Program-made: the position numbers and the translations under genes | DNA from: Chryseobacterium taklimakanense | Lineage (GTDB): Bacteria; Bacteroidota; Bacteroidia; Flavobacteriales; Weeksellaceae | Assembly (NCBI RefSeq): GCF_900187185.1 | Contig: NZ_LT906465.1 | Location: 992,001 to 1,056,000 of the forward strand | Direction: 5' to 3' | DNA: 64,000 nt | The notes under the pieces: generated by a model | What the model saw: only the letters and a program-made list of their open reading frames with translations | Database searches by the model: none | Told to the model about the DNA's origin: nothing | Shown here: positions 1 through 7,078 of the stretch, piece after piece | How the letters are laid out: each line of letters opens with the position of its first letter | How positions within the stretch are numbered: the stretch's first letter is position 1

Positions 1-290
1 AAAGTGTGAAAGTTGCCAATGAAAACCGTGGTGAAAAAATGGAAATTCTTTACAATTATTTCACAAGTGGAGAATTTACGCAAAAAACGAAACGCTTGCT
101 CGATATTTTCGACAATATGTCTCAACAGTTGGAATCCGAGAAAAATGTCACCAAAAAACTTTGGGCAAAGCGTGAAAAGGAAATTCTTACGATGAAGGAA
201 AACCTCTCCATTGTTTCGGGCGATATTGCAGGAATTGCAGGCAAAGAAGTGACTCTTTTGGAGGAGTTTGAGGATTTGGTTTTGGAGTGA
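1..290 (+). CDS. DUF2130 protein, C-terminal fragment
   Basis: The reading frame is open at the window edge (first full codon at base 3) and stops at 290, so only the C-terminal ~95 residues of a longer protein are present. The segment is highly charged and helical, with a run of Lys/Glu-rich helices (around KKLWAKREKEI) and an ending rich in acidic residues. It resembles the C-terminus of DUF2130 proteins, which carry an N-terminal coiled coil followed by a conserved, nuclease-like C-terminal domain of unproven role. The GTG at base 6 is not a real start because the frame continues upstream. The family call rests on recognition of this tail only and would be settled by the missing upstream sequence. 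Confidence 0.6.
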   Translation, partial: SVKVANENRGEKMEILYNYFTSGEFTQKTKRLLDIFDNMSQQLESEKNVTKKLWAKREKEILTMKENLSIVSGDIAGIAGKEVTLLEEFEDLVLE

Positions 291-454
291 GAAAACAACA
301 AAATTCCTATTTAATTAGAAATTTACCGAAATATTTTCGCTGATATGTATGTTTGTCCCGAAAATCCTTAATTTTTGGGACGTTTTTATTTGTTTCAAAA
401 ATTAGGATTTTTTGTTGCAACCTTGCGAAAAATAAATTCCCGACTTTTCTACTC

Positions 455-462
455 TAACTTTG
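455..462 (+). promoter_or_regulatory. Bacteroidetes -7 promoter element with upstream block
   Basis: TAACTTTG matches the Bacteroidetes TAnnTTTG -7 consensus exactly and lies 17 bases before the start codon of the ADP-ribosylglycohydrolase. Thirty-eight bases upstream of it begins a block (415-440: TGCAACCTTGC, an A-rich run, then AAATTCC). That block recurs at the same distance before the promoter of the VWA gene at 2638. Confidence 0.6.
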
Positions 463-479
463 CCCCATAATTAAACGAC

Positions 480-1256
480 ATGAAAAATACAATTTTAGGA
501 GCCATCGTTGGCGATATTATCGGATCGGTGTACGAATGGAACAACTACCGCGGAAAAGATTTCGAACTTTTTGATAAAAACTGCAAGTTTACAGACGACA
601 GCGTAATGACCATTGCAGTTGCCGATGCTTTAATGAATAGCAAAGACATGGCAAAAACGCTGAAAGAATACGGAAGAAAATATCCAAACCGTGGTTACGG
701 CGGAATGTTTTATCGATGGTTGGATTCCAAAACTTTGGAGCCCTATAACAGTTTCGGGAACGGTTCTGCGATGCGTGCAAGTGCTGCAGGTTTTATGGCG
801 AATACTTTGGAGGAAGCACGTTTTTTGGCAAAAAAATCTGCGGAGGTTACCCACAATCATCCGGAAGGAATTAAAGGTGCAGAAGCAACTGCAGCCGCCA
901 TTTATTTTGCACGAAATGGTGCAGATAAACAGCTCATTCGAGAATTAATTTCAACAATTTTTGGTTATCATCTCAATTTTACCTGCGATGAAATTCGCGC
1001 AACTTATCAGTTTAACGAAACTTGTCAGGAAACGGTTCCACAGTCGATCGTTGCTTTCCTGGACAGTGAAAATTTTGAAGACGCCATTCGAAATGCCATT
1101 TCAATCGGTGGTGACAGTGATACCGTTGCCTGTATTTGTGGCGGTATTGCAGCCGCTTTCTATAAAGAAATACCGGAGGAAATCAGAAGTTTTTGTCTGA
1201 ATAAACTGGATGAAGATTTACGAAACACCGTTTTGGAATTTGAAGAAAAGTTTTAA
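480..1256 (+). CDS. ADP-ribosylglycohydrolase family protein
   Basis: This 258-residue protein belongs to the DraG/ARH family, which hydrolyses ADP-ribose from modified proteins or small molecules using a two-magnesium centre. Visible signatures are the N-terminal GAIVGDIIGS, the metal-binding TDDS at residues 38-41, and the C-terminal GGDSDT at about 210-215; all key acidic residues are present, so it should be active. Length is normal for a single-domain family member. The start is set by the ATG that sits just behind an exact TAnnTTTG promoter. Neighbours (VWA protein, DUF1810, ASCH remnant) recall ADP-ribose/NAD-linked gene neighbourhoods. The true substrate (protein arginine, DNA base or free metabolite) cannot be read from sequence. 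Confidence 0.9.
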   Translation: MKNTILGAIVGDIIGSVYEWNNYRGKDFELFDKNCKFTDDSVMTIAVADALMNSKDMAKTLKEYGRKYPNRGYGGMFYRWLDSKTLEPYNSFGNGSAMRASAAGFMANTLEEARFLAKKSAEVTHNHPEGIKGAEATAAAIYFARNGADKQLIRELISTIFGYHLNFTCDEIRATYQFNETCQETVPQSIVAFLDSENFEDAIRNAISIGGDSDTVACICGGIAAAFYKEIPEEIRSFCLNKLDEDLRNTVLEFEEKF

Positions 1257-1261
1257 ATTTA

Positions 1262-1331
1262 GAACCGAGAACCAAGAACCGAGAACCAAGAACCAAGAGC
1301 CAAAAAACAAGAACCGAAAACCATCAACCGG
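1262..1331 (+). repeat. Heptanucleotide tandem repeat (GAACCRA-type)
   Basis: Seven-base units follow one another without a break from 1262: GAACCGA, GAACCAA, GAACCGA, GAACCAA, GAACCAA, GAGCCAA, a degenerate unit, GAACCGA, then fading copies to about 1331. The tract lies between the ADP-ribosylglycohydrolase stop and the next start at 1351. Because the unit is 7 bp, any change in copy number shifts spacing and frame, so it could vary expression of the downstream gene; that effect is inference. Confidence 0.85.
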
Positions 1332-1350
1332 CACCATCACCAACAACCAA

Positions 1351-2448
1351 ATGAAAATCCATCTCGTTTCCACTCCCGATGTGCATCCGCAACTTGTGGA
1401 TGAAGTTCTGGAAATCCTAAACAGCGTTTCGGGACCGATGCATTTTTCCGTTTTGAAAATGCCGTGGAATCCGGATGATTTGTTCCAAGTGCAGCAACAC
1501 CGTTACCGAAACGACTACCGTTTTAAAATTGATTCTGAGTACAAAAAGCAGAAATACATTGCCCAAAAAGGCTATCCTTTGAGTTGGCGCGAACTTTTTT
1601 TTCTTTGTGAAAAAGCAAGAAATTTTGCAGATTTAGAGGAAAGCGATTTCGTTATTTTGGTCACCAACAGAAGAAATTCGATGAATTTTTTCAGCATGTT
1701 CGATACCGAAGGAAAACGCAACGCATTTATACAGTCTTCGGATTGGGAGATTTTTTTGGAAGCCCCGGAAAGTTTTCCCGTCGCTTATGAAGTGGTAGCC
1801 AATGTGCTGAGGATTTTAATGAAATTTAAACTTACGGAAGATCATACCGATACTTATCACCAAAATCCAATTGGCTGTATGAATGATTTCTGTGAAAACA
1901 AGACCGAAATCATCCTGAAACTCCGCACCGCAGATCTTTGTCCGAACTGTCTGAAACGGCTTTCCGATTGTGGAACGGATGAAGAAATCATCGTTCACGC
2001 CCTCAATATTTTTGAAAGAGTGCGAAGCAGTCTTAAATTTTCTCAGGGTTTTGTAGGAAATATCAGACCCAAAAAACTGAAAATCGATGAAAAAGGGAAT
2101 GTTTCTGTCGGTGGAAAATCCATTTCATTGGGACCTTTGCAGAAAACGATTTTTATATTCTTTCTGAAACATTTGGAAGGAATCCGTATTGCTGAACTCG
2201 GCGATTACGAACAGGAAATTTTTGAAATTTATCAGAAATTGAAAACCAATGCCGATCCGAAAAACATCTCTAATTTGGTGAATATCATCGACGGAAATTT
2301 TAATTACAACAAATCCCGTCTCACCAAAATGCTGCGCTCTGAAATTGGTGAACCCCTTGCAAATTACTATTACATTACCGGAAATCCGGGTGAAAAATTC
2401 AAAATTGCCTTGCCTTCGGAACTTATCGAAATTTCTGATGTTTTTTGA
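1351..2448 (+). CDS. Uncharacterised protein: metzincin-like zinc site plus winged-helix-like tail
   Basis: This 365-residue protein has no function I can name. Its middle carries a Cys cluster: GCMNDFC (C176, C181) followed about 16 residues on by CPNC (C197, C200). The spacing resembles the C-terminal zinc knot of archaemetzincin peptidases, yet the expected catalytic HExxH just before it is absent (the segment reads EVVANVLRILM). Roughly residues 245-365 look like a winged-helix DNA-binding or response-regulator-type effector domain (ISLGPLQKTIFIFFLKH). The ATG at 1351 is preferred over an upstream in-frame start, which would translate the heptanucleotide repeat. It sits in the ADP-ribose-linked cluster and may be regulatory. 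Both domain assignments are tentative. Confidence 0.6.
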   Translation: MKIHLVSTPDVHPQLVDEVLEILNSVSGPMHFSVLKMPWNPDDLFQVQQHRYRNDYRFKIDSEYKKQKYIAQKGYPLSWRELFFLCEKARNFADLEESDFVILVTNRRNSMNFFSMFDTEGKRNAFIQSSDWEIFLEAPESFPVAYEVVANVLRILMKFKLTEDHTDTYHQNPIGCMNDFCENKTEIILKLRTADLCPNCLKRLSDCGTDEEIIVHALNIFERVRSSLKFSQGFVGNIRPKKLKIDEKGNVSVGGKSISLGPLQKTIFIFFLKHLEGIRIAELGDYEQEIFEIYQKLKTNADPKNISNLVNIIDGNFNYNKSRLTKMLRSEIGEPLANYYYITGNPGEKFKIALPSELIEISDVF

Positions 2449-2493
2449 TTTTAACACACAAATTGCACAGATTTTCACAGATTTACTTTTAAA

Positions 2494-2553
2494 CACAATC
2501 ACTCCCAACTCAATCACTCAAACCCTCAAACACTCCCACGCTCAAACTCCCAC
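2494..2553 (+). repeat. C-rich, G-poor degenerate 7-8 bp repeat tract
   Basis: The stretch upstream of the VWA promoter is built from drifting copies of words such as ACTCCCA and CTCAAAC and is almost free of G on the plus strand. It parallels the GAACCRA tract at 1262 in being a short-period, strand-asymmetric repeat in the gap before a gene of the same cluster. Confidence 0.5.
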
Positions 2554-2592
2554 TGCAACCTTGCAAAAAAAAAATTCCGTGGTTTACCGATA

Positions 2593-2600
2593 TACCTTTG
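2593..2600 (+). promoter_or_regulatory. Bacteroidetes -7 promoter element with the same upstream block
   Basis: TACCTTTG is an exact TAnnTTTG element, 37 bases before the VWA gene start. At 2553-2577 lies TGCAACCTTGC, an A-run and AAATTCC, matching the block at 415-440 in about 23 of 25 positions. The offset to the -7 element is the same 38 bases. This suggests both genes are read by one regulator or one atypical polymerase form. Confidence 0.6.
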
Positions 2601-2637
2601 TATTAGAAATTAAAGTTTAACCCAAATATTTATCACC

Positions 2638-3276
2638 ATGGAAAAAGACCTTATTCACAACCTCATTATTTTGGATGAAAGTGGCTCGATGTCATCGGCT
2701 TACGATGCAACCATTAATGCTTTCAATCATTTTTTAGGAAATCTGAAATCTACTGCGAAGGAATTTAAAGATCAGGATCATTTCGTTACGTTTTTAAGTT
2801 TCAATACGGAAGGAAGAAATTACCTTTCAAAAGCCCAAAATCCTGAAAAAGTGCAGGAACTCCACCGAAGAAATTACAGACCGGATGGTGGAACTCCACT
2901 TTTTGATGCTATTGGTTTCAGCGTGAACCAACTTCGTGAAAAATTGGAAAATCAGCCCAATGCGAGAGTTTTGGTATCTATTTTTACCGATGGTTACGAG
3001 AATGCTTCAAAAGAATTTACCGGAACCCAAATCCGACATCTGGTGGAAACTTTGGAAGAAAAAGGATGGACATTCACTTACATTGGAACAGAACACGATG
3101 TAAAAACTGCTGCATTTAGCATTAACATCAAAAATTCCATCAGTTTTGATAAATCGGCGAAAGGTATGGAAGAAATGTTTGTAAAAGAACACAACAGCCG
3201 AAGAAATTATCATTCGAAAATTTTAGGTAGTAACATCAACGACTTAACCACAAAATATTTTGATGAAGTAGAATAA
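2638..3276 (+). CDS. VWA-domain protein (intact MIDAS)
   Basis: A compact cytoplasmic 212-residue von Willebrand factor A domain with no signal peptide or membrane segment. The metal-ion-dependent adhesion site is complete: DESGS at residues 13-17 (D13, S15, S17), T86 in GGTPLFDA and D118 in FTDGYEN. Such domains mediate Mg-dependent protein-protein contacts, and stand-alone bacterial VWA proteins of this type often accompany NAD/ADP-ribose or stress-response gene sets. It has its own promoter (2593) and a terminator-like hairpin just after the stop, so it may be a single-gene unit although clustered with functionally related neighbours. The partner protein is unknown; a link to the ADP-ribosylglycohydrolase is inferred from the shared promoter block. 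Confidence 0.85.
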   Translation: MEKDLIHNLIILDESGSMSSAYDATINAFNHFLGNLKSTAKEFKDQDHFVTFLSFNTEGRNYLSKAQNPEKVQELHRRNYRPDGGTPLFDAIGFSVNQLREKLENQPNARVLVSIFTDGYENASKEFTGTQIRHLVETLEEKGWTFTYIGTEHDVKTAAFSINIKNSISFDKSAKGMEEMFVKEHNSRRNYHSKILGSNINDLTTKYFDEVE

Positions 3277-3280
3277 TTGT

Positions 3281-3312
3281 AAGCCGATTTTTGTTTTAAA
3301 GCGGCTTTTTTA
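3281..3312 (+). terminator. Intrinsic terminator after VWA gene
   Basis: Arms AAGCCG (3281-3286) and CGGCTT (3302-3307) are followed by a T-run, immediately after the VWA stop codon. Confidence 0.6.
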
Positions 3313-3386
3313 TTATTTTACTTAGATAAATCAAATGAAGAATTCTGTCAGAAACAGAGATTGAAAGAGAAATTAAAAAATATTGA

Positions 3387-3809
3387 ATGACTACCGATTT
3401 AGGACGTTTTCTGGAAGCACAGGAAACGATGTATGAAACCGCTTTATCCGAAATAAAATCGGGTAAAAAACAAAGTCACTGGATGTGGTATATTTTCCCT
3501 CAAATTGCCGGTCTTGGTTTCAGTGAAACCGCCCAATTTTATGCGATTCAAAACTTGAAAGAAGCAACAGAATATTTAGATCATGCGGTTTTAGGAAATC
3601 GTCTTCGGGAAATTTCAGCCGAAGTTTTACGGCTTGAAGGAAGAGATGCGAATGAAATTTTTGGATTTCCGGATGATTTGAAACTTCATTCAAGCATGAC
3701 GCTTTTCGCTTTTGCAGATCAATCTGAAGACAATGTTTTTCAAGAAGTTCTTAAAAAATATTTTGATAGAAAAATGGATGAGCAAACGGTGCTTATTGTT
3801 GGTGAATAG
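3387..3809 (+). CDS. DUF1810 family protein
   Basis: A 140-residue protein of normal length for the DUF1810 family, recognised by SHWMWYIFPQIAGLG near residue 30, the YAIQNLKEA helix, and the HSSMTLFAF motif near residue 108. It is a small helical soluble protein. Its biochemical role is not established, but DUF1810 is found fused to or beside macrodomain and other ADP-ribose-related genes, which fits its place here downstream of an ADP-ribosylglycohydrolase and a VWA protein. The start ATG is about 100 bases after the preceding terminator; no clear promoter consensus is visible in that gap. Confidence 0.85.
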   Translation: MTTDLGRFLEAQETMYETALSEIKSGKKQSHWMWYIFPQIAGLGFSETAQFYAIQNLKEATEYLDHAVLGNRLREISAEVLRLEGRDANEIFGFPDDLKLHSSMTLFAFADQSEDNVFQEVLKKYFDRKMDEQTVLIVGE

Positions 3810-3860
3810 ATTTTTGGGTGTAAAATTTTCAACAATTATTTTTTCACAAAATTTTTAAAC

Positions 3861-4180
3861 ATGAAAACCCTCAATCTCGCCCTAAAACGAATCCATTTCC
3901 TGGAAATTCTCAGCGGAGAAAAGAAGGAAGAATTTCGTGCATTTACCGATTATTATGTGGACAGATTAACTGTTAAAAATGAAAAGACGGTTCTTTTGCG
4001 GGTTTCAGAAATTTAGAAGCAGTCCACTTTTTCTCTGGAAGGTATGATAAAGCTCCGGAAATGATTGTTGAAGTGAAGGCAATTTACTTAGATCTAGAAA
4101 TAAAATGGGAAAAACGAACCGAAGCAAATACCGATTTTGTGATTGTTCTGGGAAAAATCCTGGAAAAGAAAAACTGCTGA
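3861..4180 (+). pseudogene. ASCH-domain protein, frameshifted
   Basis: Starting at the ATG at 3861, the sequence encodes 51 residues beginning MKTLNLALKRIHFLEI and running through SGEKKEEFRAFTDYY, typical of the start of ASCH (PUA-like, RNA-binding) domains, then meets TAG at 4014. In another frame the similarity resumes: AVHFFSGRYDKAPEMIVEVK and on to ILEKKNC with a stop at 4178-4180. One indel near 3990-4010 would join the halves into a ~107-residue domain. The gene therefore appears inactivated unless programmed frameshifting or a sequencing error explains it. It follows DUF1810 by about 50 bases and may once have been co-transcribed with it. Confidence 0.6.
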
Positions 4181-4485
4181 TTTTTGCAAACTAAGATGGA
4201 ATTAAGGGGAAGATTTTAACTGTATTTTTGAAATCTAAGAGATTGAAATCTGCTTTCGATTAGTTCCTGCAAAATTATCCTTTTTTGTGATATGATTCTT
4301 TTTTTGATTGTAGTAAATGGTACTCAAACAATTCTAATAACTATCAATAATACCGTTATTACTATATCAAATTTAGGACTGTTGTTATATTCTGTTTCCA
4401 AAAATCATTTTTTCACAAATATGTACTGTTTTTGTGAGAGAATTAACCATCAAAAAAAATCTATATCAAAAAACGTTCGTTATTC
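4181..4485. other. AT-rich gap without a supported gene
   Basis: Between the ASCH remnant and the hipB promoter I see AT-rich sequence with no gene I can support. A 74-codon open frame here (4292-4516) has low-complexity hydrophobic composition, no recognisable motif, and ends inside the hipB promoter. Confidence 0.5.
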
Positions 4486-4527
4486 CAATCATTTTATCTA
4501 TTTTTGTATGAAATAACAATCATTTTA
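4486..4527 (+). promoter_or_regulatory. hipBA promoter flanked by direct repeats
   Basis: An exact TAnnTTTG element (TATTTTTG, 4499-4506) lies 22 bases before hipB. It is bracketed by two identical 11-bp copies of CAATCATTTTA at 4486-4496 and 4517-4527, starting 31 bp apart (about three helical turns). This arrangement suits an autoregulatory operator for the HipB-like repressor; the operator role is inferred. Confidence 0.5.
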
Positions 4528-4528
4528 A

Positions 4529-4810
4529 ATGAAGAAGCAAATCCTTTTACCCAAATACACTGGTCTTTTAGTGCAAATGGGCGAGAACATAAAATTAGCT
4601 CGAAAGCGTAGAAAACTAACAGCAATGCAGGTTGCTGAGCGTGCAGGTATTGCACGTTCTACGCTGTATTTAGTAGAAAAAGGCGACAGTAGCGTGTCAA
4701 TGGGTGCTTATTTTAATGTATTGCGTGTATTGGGCTTGCAAAATGATTTTTTGAAATTGGCAGCGGATGATGAAATGGGTAGAAAACTGCAAGATTTAGA
4801 TCTATTATAA
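4529..4810 (+). CDS. hipB: HipB-like XRE-family antitoxin
   Basis: A 93-residue protein consisting mostly of a lambda-repressor-type helix-turn-helix at residues 15-75 (NIKLARKRRKLTAMQVAERA, then RSTLYLVEKGDSSVS as recognition region). It is encoded one base upstream of a full-length HipA-like kinase, the standard antitoxin-toxin order, and is expected to bind both HipA and the operon's own operator, where flanking repeats are visible. The C-terminal tail (EMGRKLQDLDLL) is short. The gene name is assigned by context and family. It is intact and complete. Confidence 0.88.
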   Translation: MKKQILLPKYTGLLVQMGENIKLARKRRKLTAMQVAERAGIARSTLYLVEKGDSSVSMGAYFNVLRVLGLQNDFLKLAADDEMGRKLQDLDLL

Positions 4811-4811
4811 A

Positions 4812-6065
4812 ATGCCAACAAACAAAACCGACATCTATGTTTATGCTCACTGGCTTGGATTAGCTGAACCTATGTTATTAGGTATTTTGTCTGCACATCA
4901 AGCAAAAGGACGAAAGGCATTTAGTTTTGAATATGACAAAAATTGGTTAAAATCCAATGCGCAAAGACTGATTGATCCTGATATTCAATTTTACTCTGGG
5001 CAACAATTTCCAAATAATAAAGAAAATTTTGGAATTTTCTTAGACAGTATGCCCGATACTTGGGGACGAACATTAATGAAACGCCGTGAAATTCAGTTAG
5101 CCAAAGCGAAAGGCGAAAATCCTAAAATACTGTATGATATTGATTATTTATTGGGAGTTTTTGACGAAACAAGAATGGGCGCATTTCGGTTTAAGTTAGA
5201 TCCCCACGGAAATTTTTTAGATAATGATTCCGAAAAATCAACTCCGCCTTGGTCAACGGTCCGGGAATTGCAACAAGCCGTTGTTCATTACGAAAATGAT
5301 ACGGATAACGAAGCCATCAATAAATGGCTAAAAATACTAATTGCACCAGGATCATCTTTAGGTGGAGCACGTCCCAAAGCCAATATTTTAGATGAGAAGA
5401 ATCAACTTTGGATTGCGAAATTTCCTTCTAAAAACGATACAATTGATAAAGCAGCGTGGGAATATTTAACCTACCACTTGGCAATTAAAGCCGGAATCGA
5501 AATGGCTGAATGTAAAATTGAAAAAGTAAATGGAACTTATCACACTTTTTTCACTAAACGTTTCGATCGAGTGAATGAGGAAAGAATTCATTTTTCTTCG
5601 GCAATGACGATGACTGGAAATAATGAAGACACGATTAAAAATCAACCAGCGAGTTATTTGGATATAGTAGAATTTATACAGAATTATGGTTGTAAAGTCA
5701 ATGAAAATCTTCAGCAGTTGTGGCGAAGAATTGTTTTTAATATCGCTGTTTCCAATACGGACGACCATCTTCGCAATCACGGATTTATTTTGCATGATGA
5801 AGGTTGGATGCTATCTCCGGCTTATGACCTAAACCCTTCCATTGACAAAGACGGTCTGGCTTTAAATATTGATATGGATAACAATGCGTTAGATTTTGAA
5901 TTAGCCAAAAGCGTAGGTGATTTTTTTAGATTAAATCAAGCTGAAATGCAAAAAATATTGAACGAAGTTTTCACTTCCGTAAAACAATGGAAAGAAATCG
6001 CTCAAAAAATTGGAATTTCAAGATCAGAACAAGAATTAATGCAAGCGGCATTTAGATTTATTTAA
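4812..6065 (+). CDS. hipA: HipA-family Ser/Thr kinase toxin
   Basis: A 417-residue, full-length HipA-type kinase. The glycine-rich loop GGARPKAN is at about 184-191, the catalytic loop NTDDHLRNH carries D317/D318, and the metal-binding Asp is in SPAYDLNPS (D339). All core kinase residues are present, so the toxin should be active. Known family members phosphorylate aminoacyl-tRNA synthetases or other translation proteins and cause growth arrest; the target here is unknown. It starts one base after the hipB stop, so the two are translationally coupled. The N-terminal HipA_N region is included in the same chain, unlike split HipS/HipT systems. No strong terminator follows. Confidence 0.92.
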   Translation: MPTNKTDIYVYAHWLGLAEPMLLGILSAHQAKGRKAFSFEYDKNWLKSNAQRLIDPDIQFYSGQQFPNNKENFGIFLDSMPDTWGRTLMKRREIQLAKAKGENPKILYDIDYLLGVFDETRMGAFRFKLDPHGNFLDNDSEKSTPPWSTVRELQQAVVHYENDTDNEAINKWLKILIAPGSSLGGARPKANILDEKNQLWIAKFPSKNDTIDKAAWEYLTYHLAIKAGIEMAECKIEKVNGTYHTFFTKRFDRVNEERIHFSSAMTMTGNNEDTIKNQPASYLDIVEFIQNYGCKVNENLQQLWRRIVFNIAVSNTDDHLRNHGFILHDEGWMLSPAYDLNPSIDKDGLALNIDMDNNALDFELAKSVGDFFRLNQAEMQKILNEVFTSVKQWKEIAQKIGISRSEQELMQAAFRFI

Positions 6066-6192
6066 ATAGATCGAACAGATTTGCACTGTTTTCCTAATTG
6101 CTCAATCAAGAATTGATATATAAGAAAAAATAAAAAAAAGAAAGCAAAGTTCCGTAGTCAGGAAAATATGCTGCAACATCAAGCCATAAAGG

Positions 6193-6248
6193 TTTTTCAG
6201 AAAAAGTTTTGTGGCGTTAAAATTTAGCCCCAAAATTTTTCTGAAAAA
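6193..6248. repeat. Long near-perfect inverted repeat
   Basis: Arms 6193-6215 and 6227-6248 are complementary except for one mismatch and one unpaired base, with an 11-base loop. The arms begin TTTTTCAGAAAAA and end CTGAAAAA. It lies in a gene-free stretch and could form a ~22-bp hairpin in RNA or DNA. No U-tract follows, so it is not an ordinary terminator. Confidence 0.65.
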
Positions 6249-6371
6249 ATATTGCATCGCATTTTCCTTCCACGAGGGTAGAGCACTTTCTTTTTTTTGT
6301 TTTTTTTTGAAAAATTTTTGACAGATTTTTGAAGTTAACTCATATAATCTGAAGAAAATCAAAATTTTTAC

Positions 6372-6499
6372 AACCTGCGAAAATGAAGTATCAGTTCAGA
6401 ATTAACCTGCGTAATTTAACCAGAGGGTTTTGCTCAACCTGGGTAAAATTGTTACACCCAGTCCCAGAACCTGGGTAAAAAAGATACAACCGAAACTCA
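6372..6499 (+). repeat. Four motif copies spaced exactly 32 bp
   Basis: AACCTG begins at 6372, 6404, 6436 and 6468, each exactly 32 bases apart. The first two copies continue CG, the last two GGGTAAAA. The remaining ~19 bases of each unit are not conserved. The last two copies can also pair with ACCCAG at 6456-6461. The region has no plausible gene; it may be a decayed tandem array or a phased protein-binding array. Confidence 0.7.
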
Positions 6500-7015
6500 T
6501 CTCTATTCCTGATTTTTTTTCTTAAAAAAGCAAATCCGTCCTAATAATGTGTAAAAGCGCTAAAACGCCCATCCACATTACGTTTTCAGACCTCTAAAAA
6601 AATCCGACCTTATTACAAAATTTTTGCTGCAAGATGTGTCTTTGTACCCACAATTTTTCAAATTGGGCTTCAAAGAATTCTTGCCATTCCTATCGGAAGG
6701 GAGTAGAAAAAACTCGGAACTCGTTTTTTTTTTGAAAGGGTGATTTTTCAAAAATAAATTTCTGAAAAAAGGATTTAAGAAAAAGGAACTACCCACCACA
6801 GAAAATTGGAATATAAAATGAGATAAAGACATTAATTTTAAGTGCATTTAATTCAAAATATATTCTTAATTTTACATTCTAAGATTTAAGAAAAAAATTG
6901 TTGTATTTCACATGGTGGAATATTCGGTTACCTTAAGAATCTCCCTTTCTAGAAAATTACCTATTAATCGGTGTTTGGAAAGATATAAATATTCCTGGAG
7001 AAACCACTTACAACC
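6500..7015. other. Gene-free stretch
   Basis: I see no credible coding region here; minus-strand open frames in this area are Phe/Lys-rich products of poly-A/T runs. Small hairpins occur (for example TTTGAAA near 6729 pairing with TTTCAAA near 6744). The plus strand ends in a terminator at 7016, so a non-coding transcript is possible but unsupported. Confidence 0.5.
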
Positions 7016-7054
7016 AACCACTTACAATCATTTGTAGGTGGTTTTTTATTTTTT
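7002..7054 (+). terminator. Orphan plus-strand terminator with duplicated arm
   Basis: AACCACTTACAA (7016-7027) pairs with TTGTAGGTGGTT (7032-7043) through one G-T wobble and a 4-base loop, followed by a long T-rich tract (7042-7054). A second copy of the left arm sits immediately before it at 7002. The T-tract is on the plus strand, but the nearest plus-strand gene ends at 6065, almost 1 kb upstream. Confidence 0.7.
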
Positions 7055-7078
7055 ACCGCTTTTCTAACCATTGTAGGG

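Noticed and set aside
1210-1350. Longer N-terminus for the 365-residue protein
   Set aside because: It would overlap the ADP-ribosylglycohydrolase in another frame and translate the heptanucleotide repeat; the ATG at 1351 opens a normal folded start.
4292-4516. 74-codon plus-strand open frame
   Set aside because: Low-complexity Ile/Val/Asn-rich product, no motif, and it runs into the hipB promoter with its direct repeats.
6372-6499. CRISPR array
   Set aside because: Conserved core is only ~8-13 bp, interiors are not typical spacers, there are only four units and no cas gene nearby.
6102-6847. Minus-strand open frames (6102-6362 and 6578-6847)
   Set aside because: Phe/Lys-rich translations of poly-A/T runs, one spanning the long hairpin at 6193; no family resemblance.
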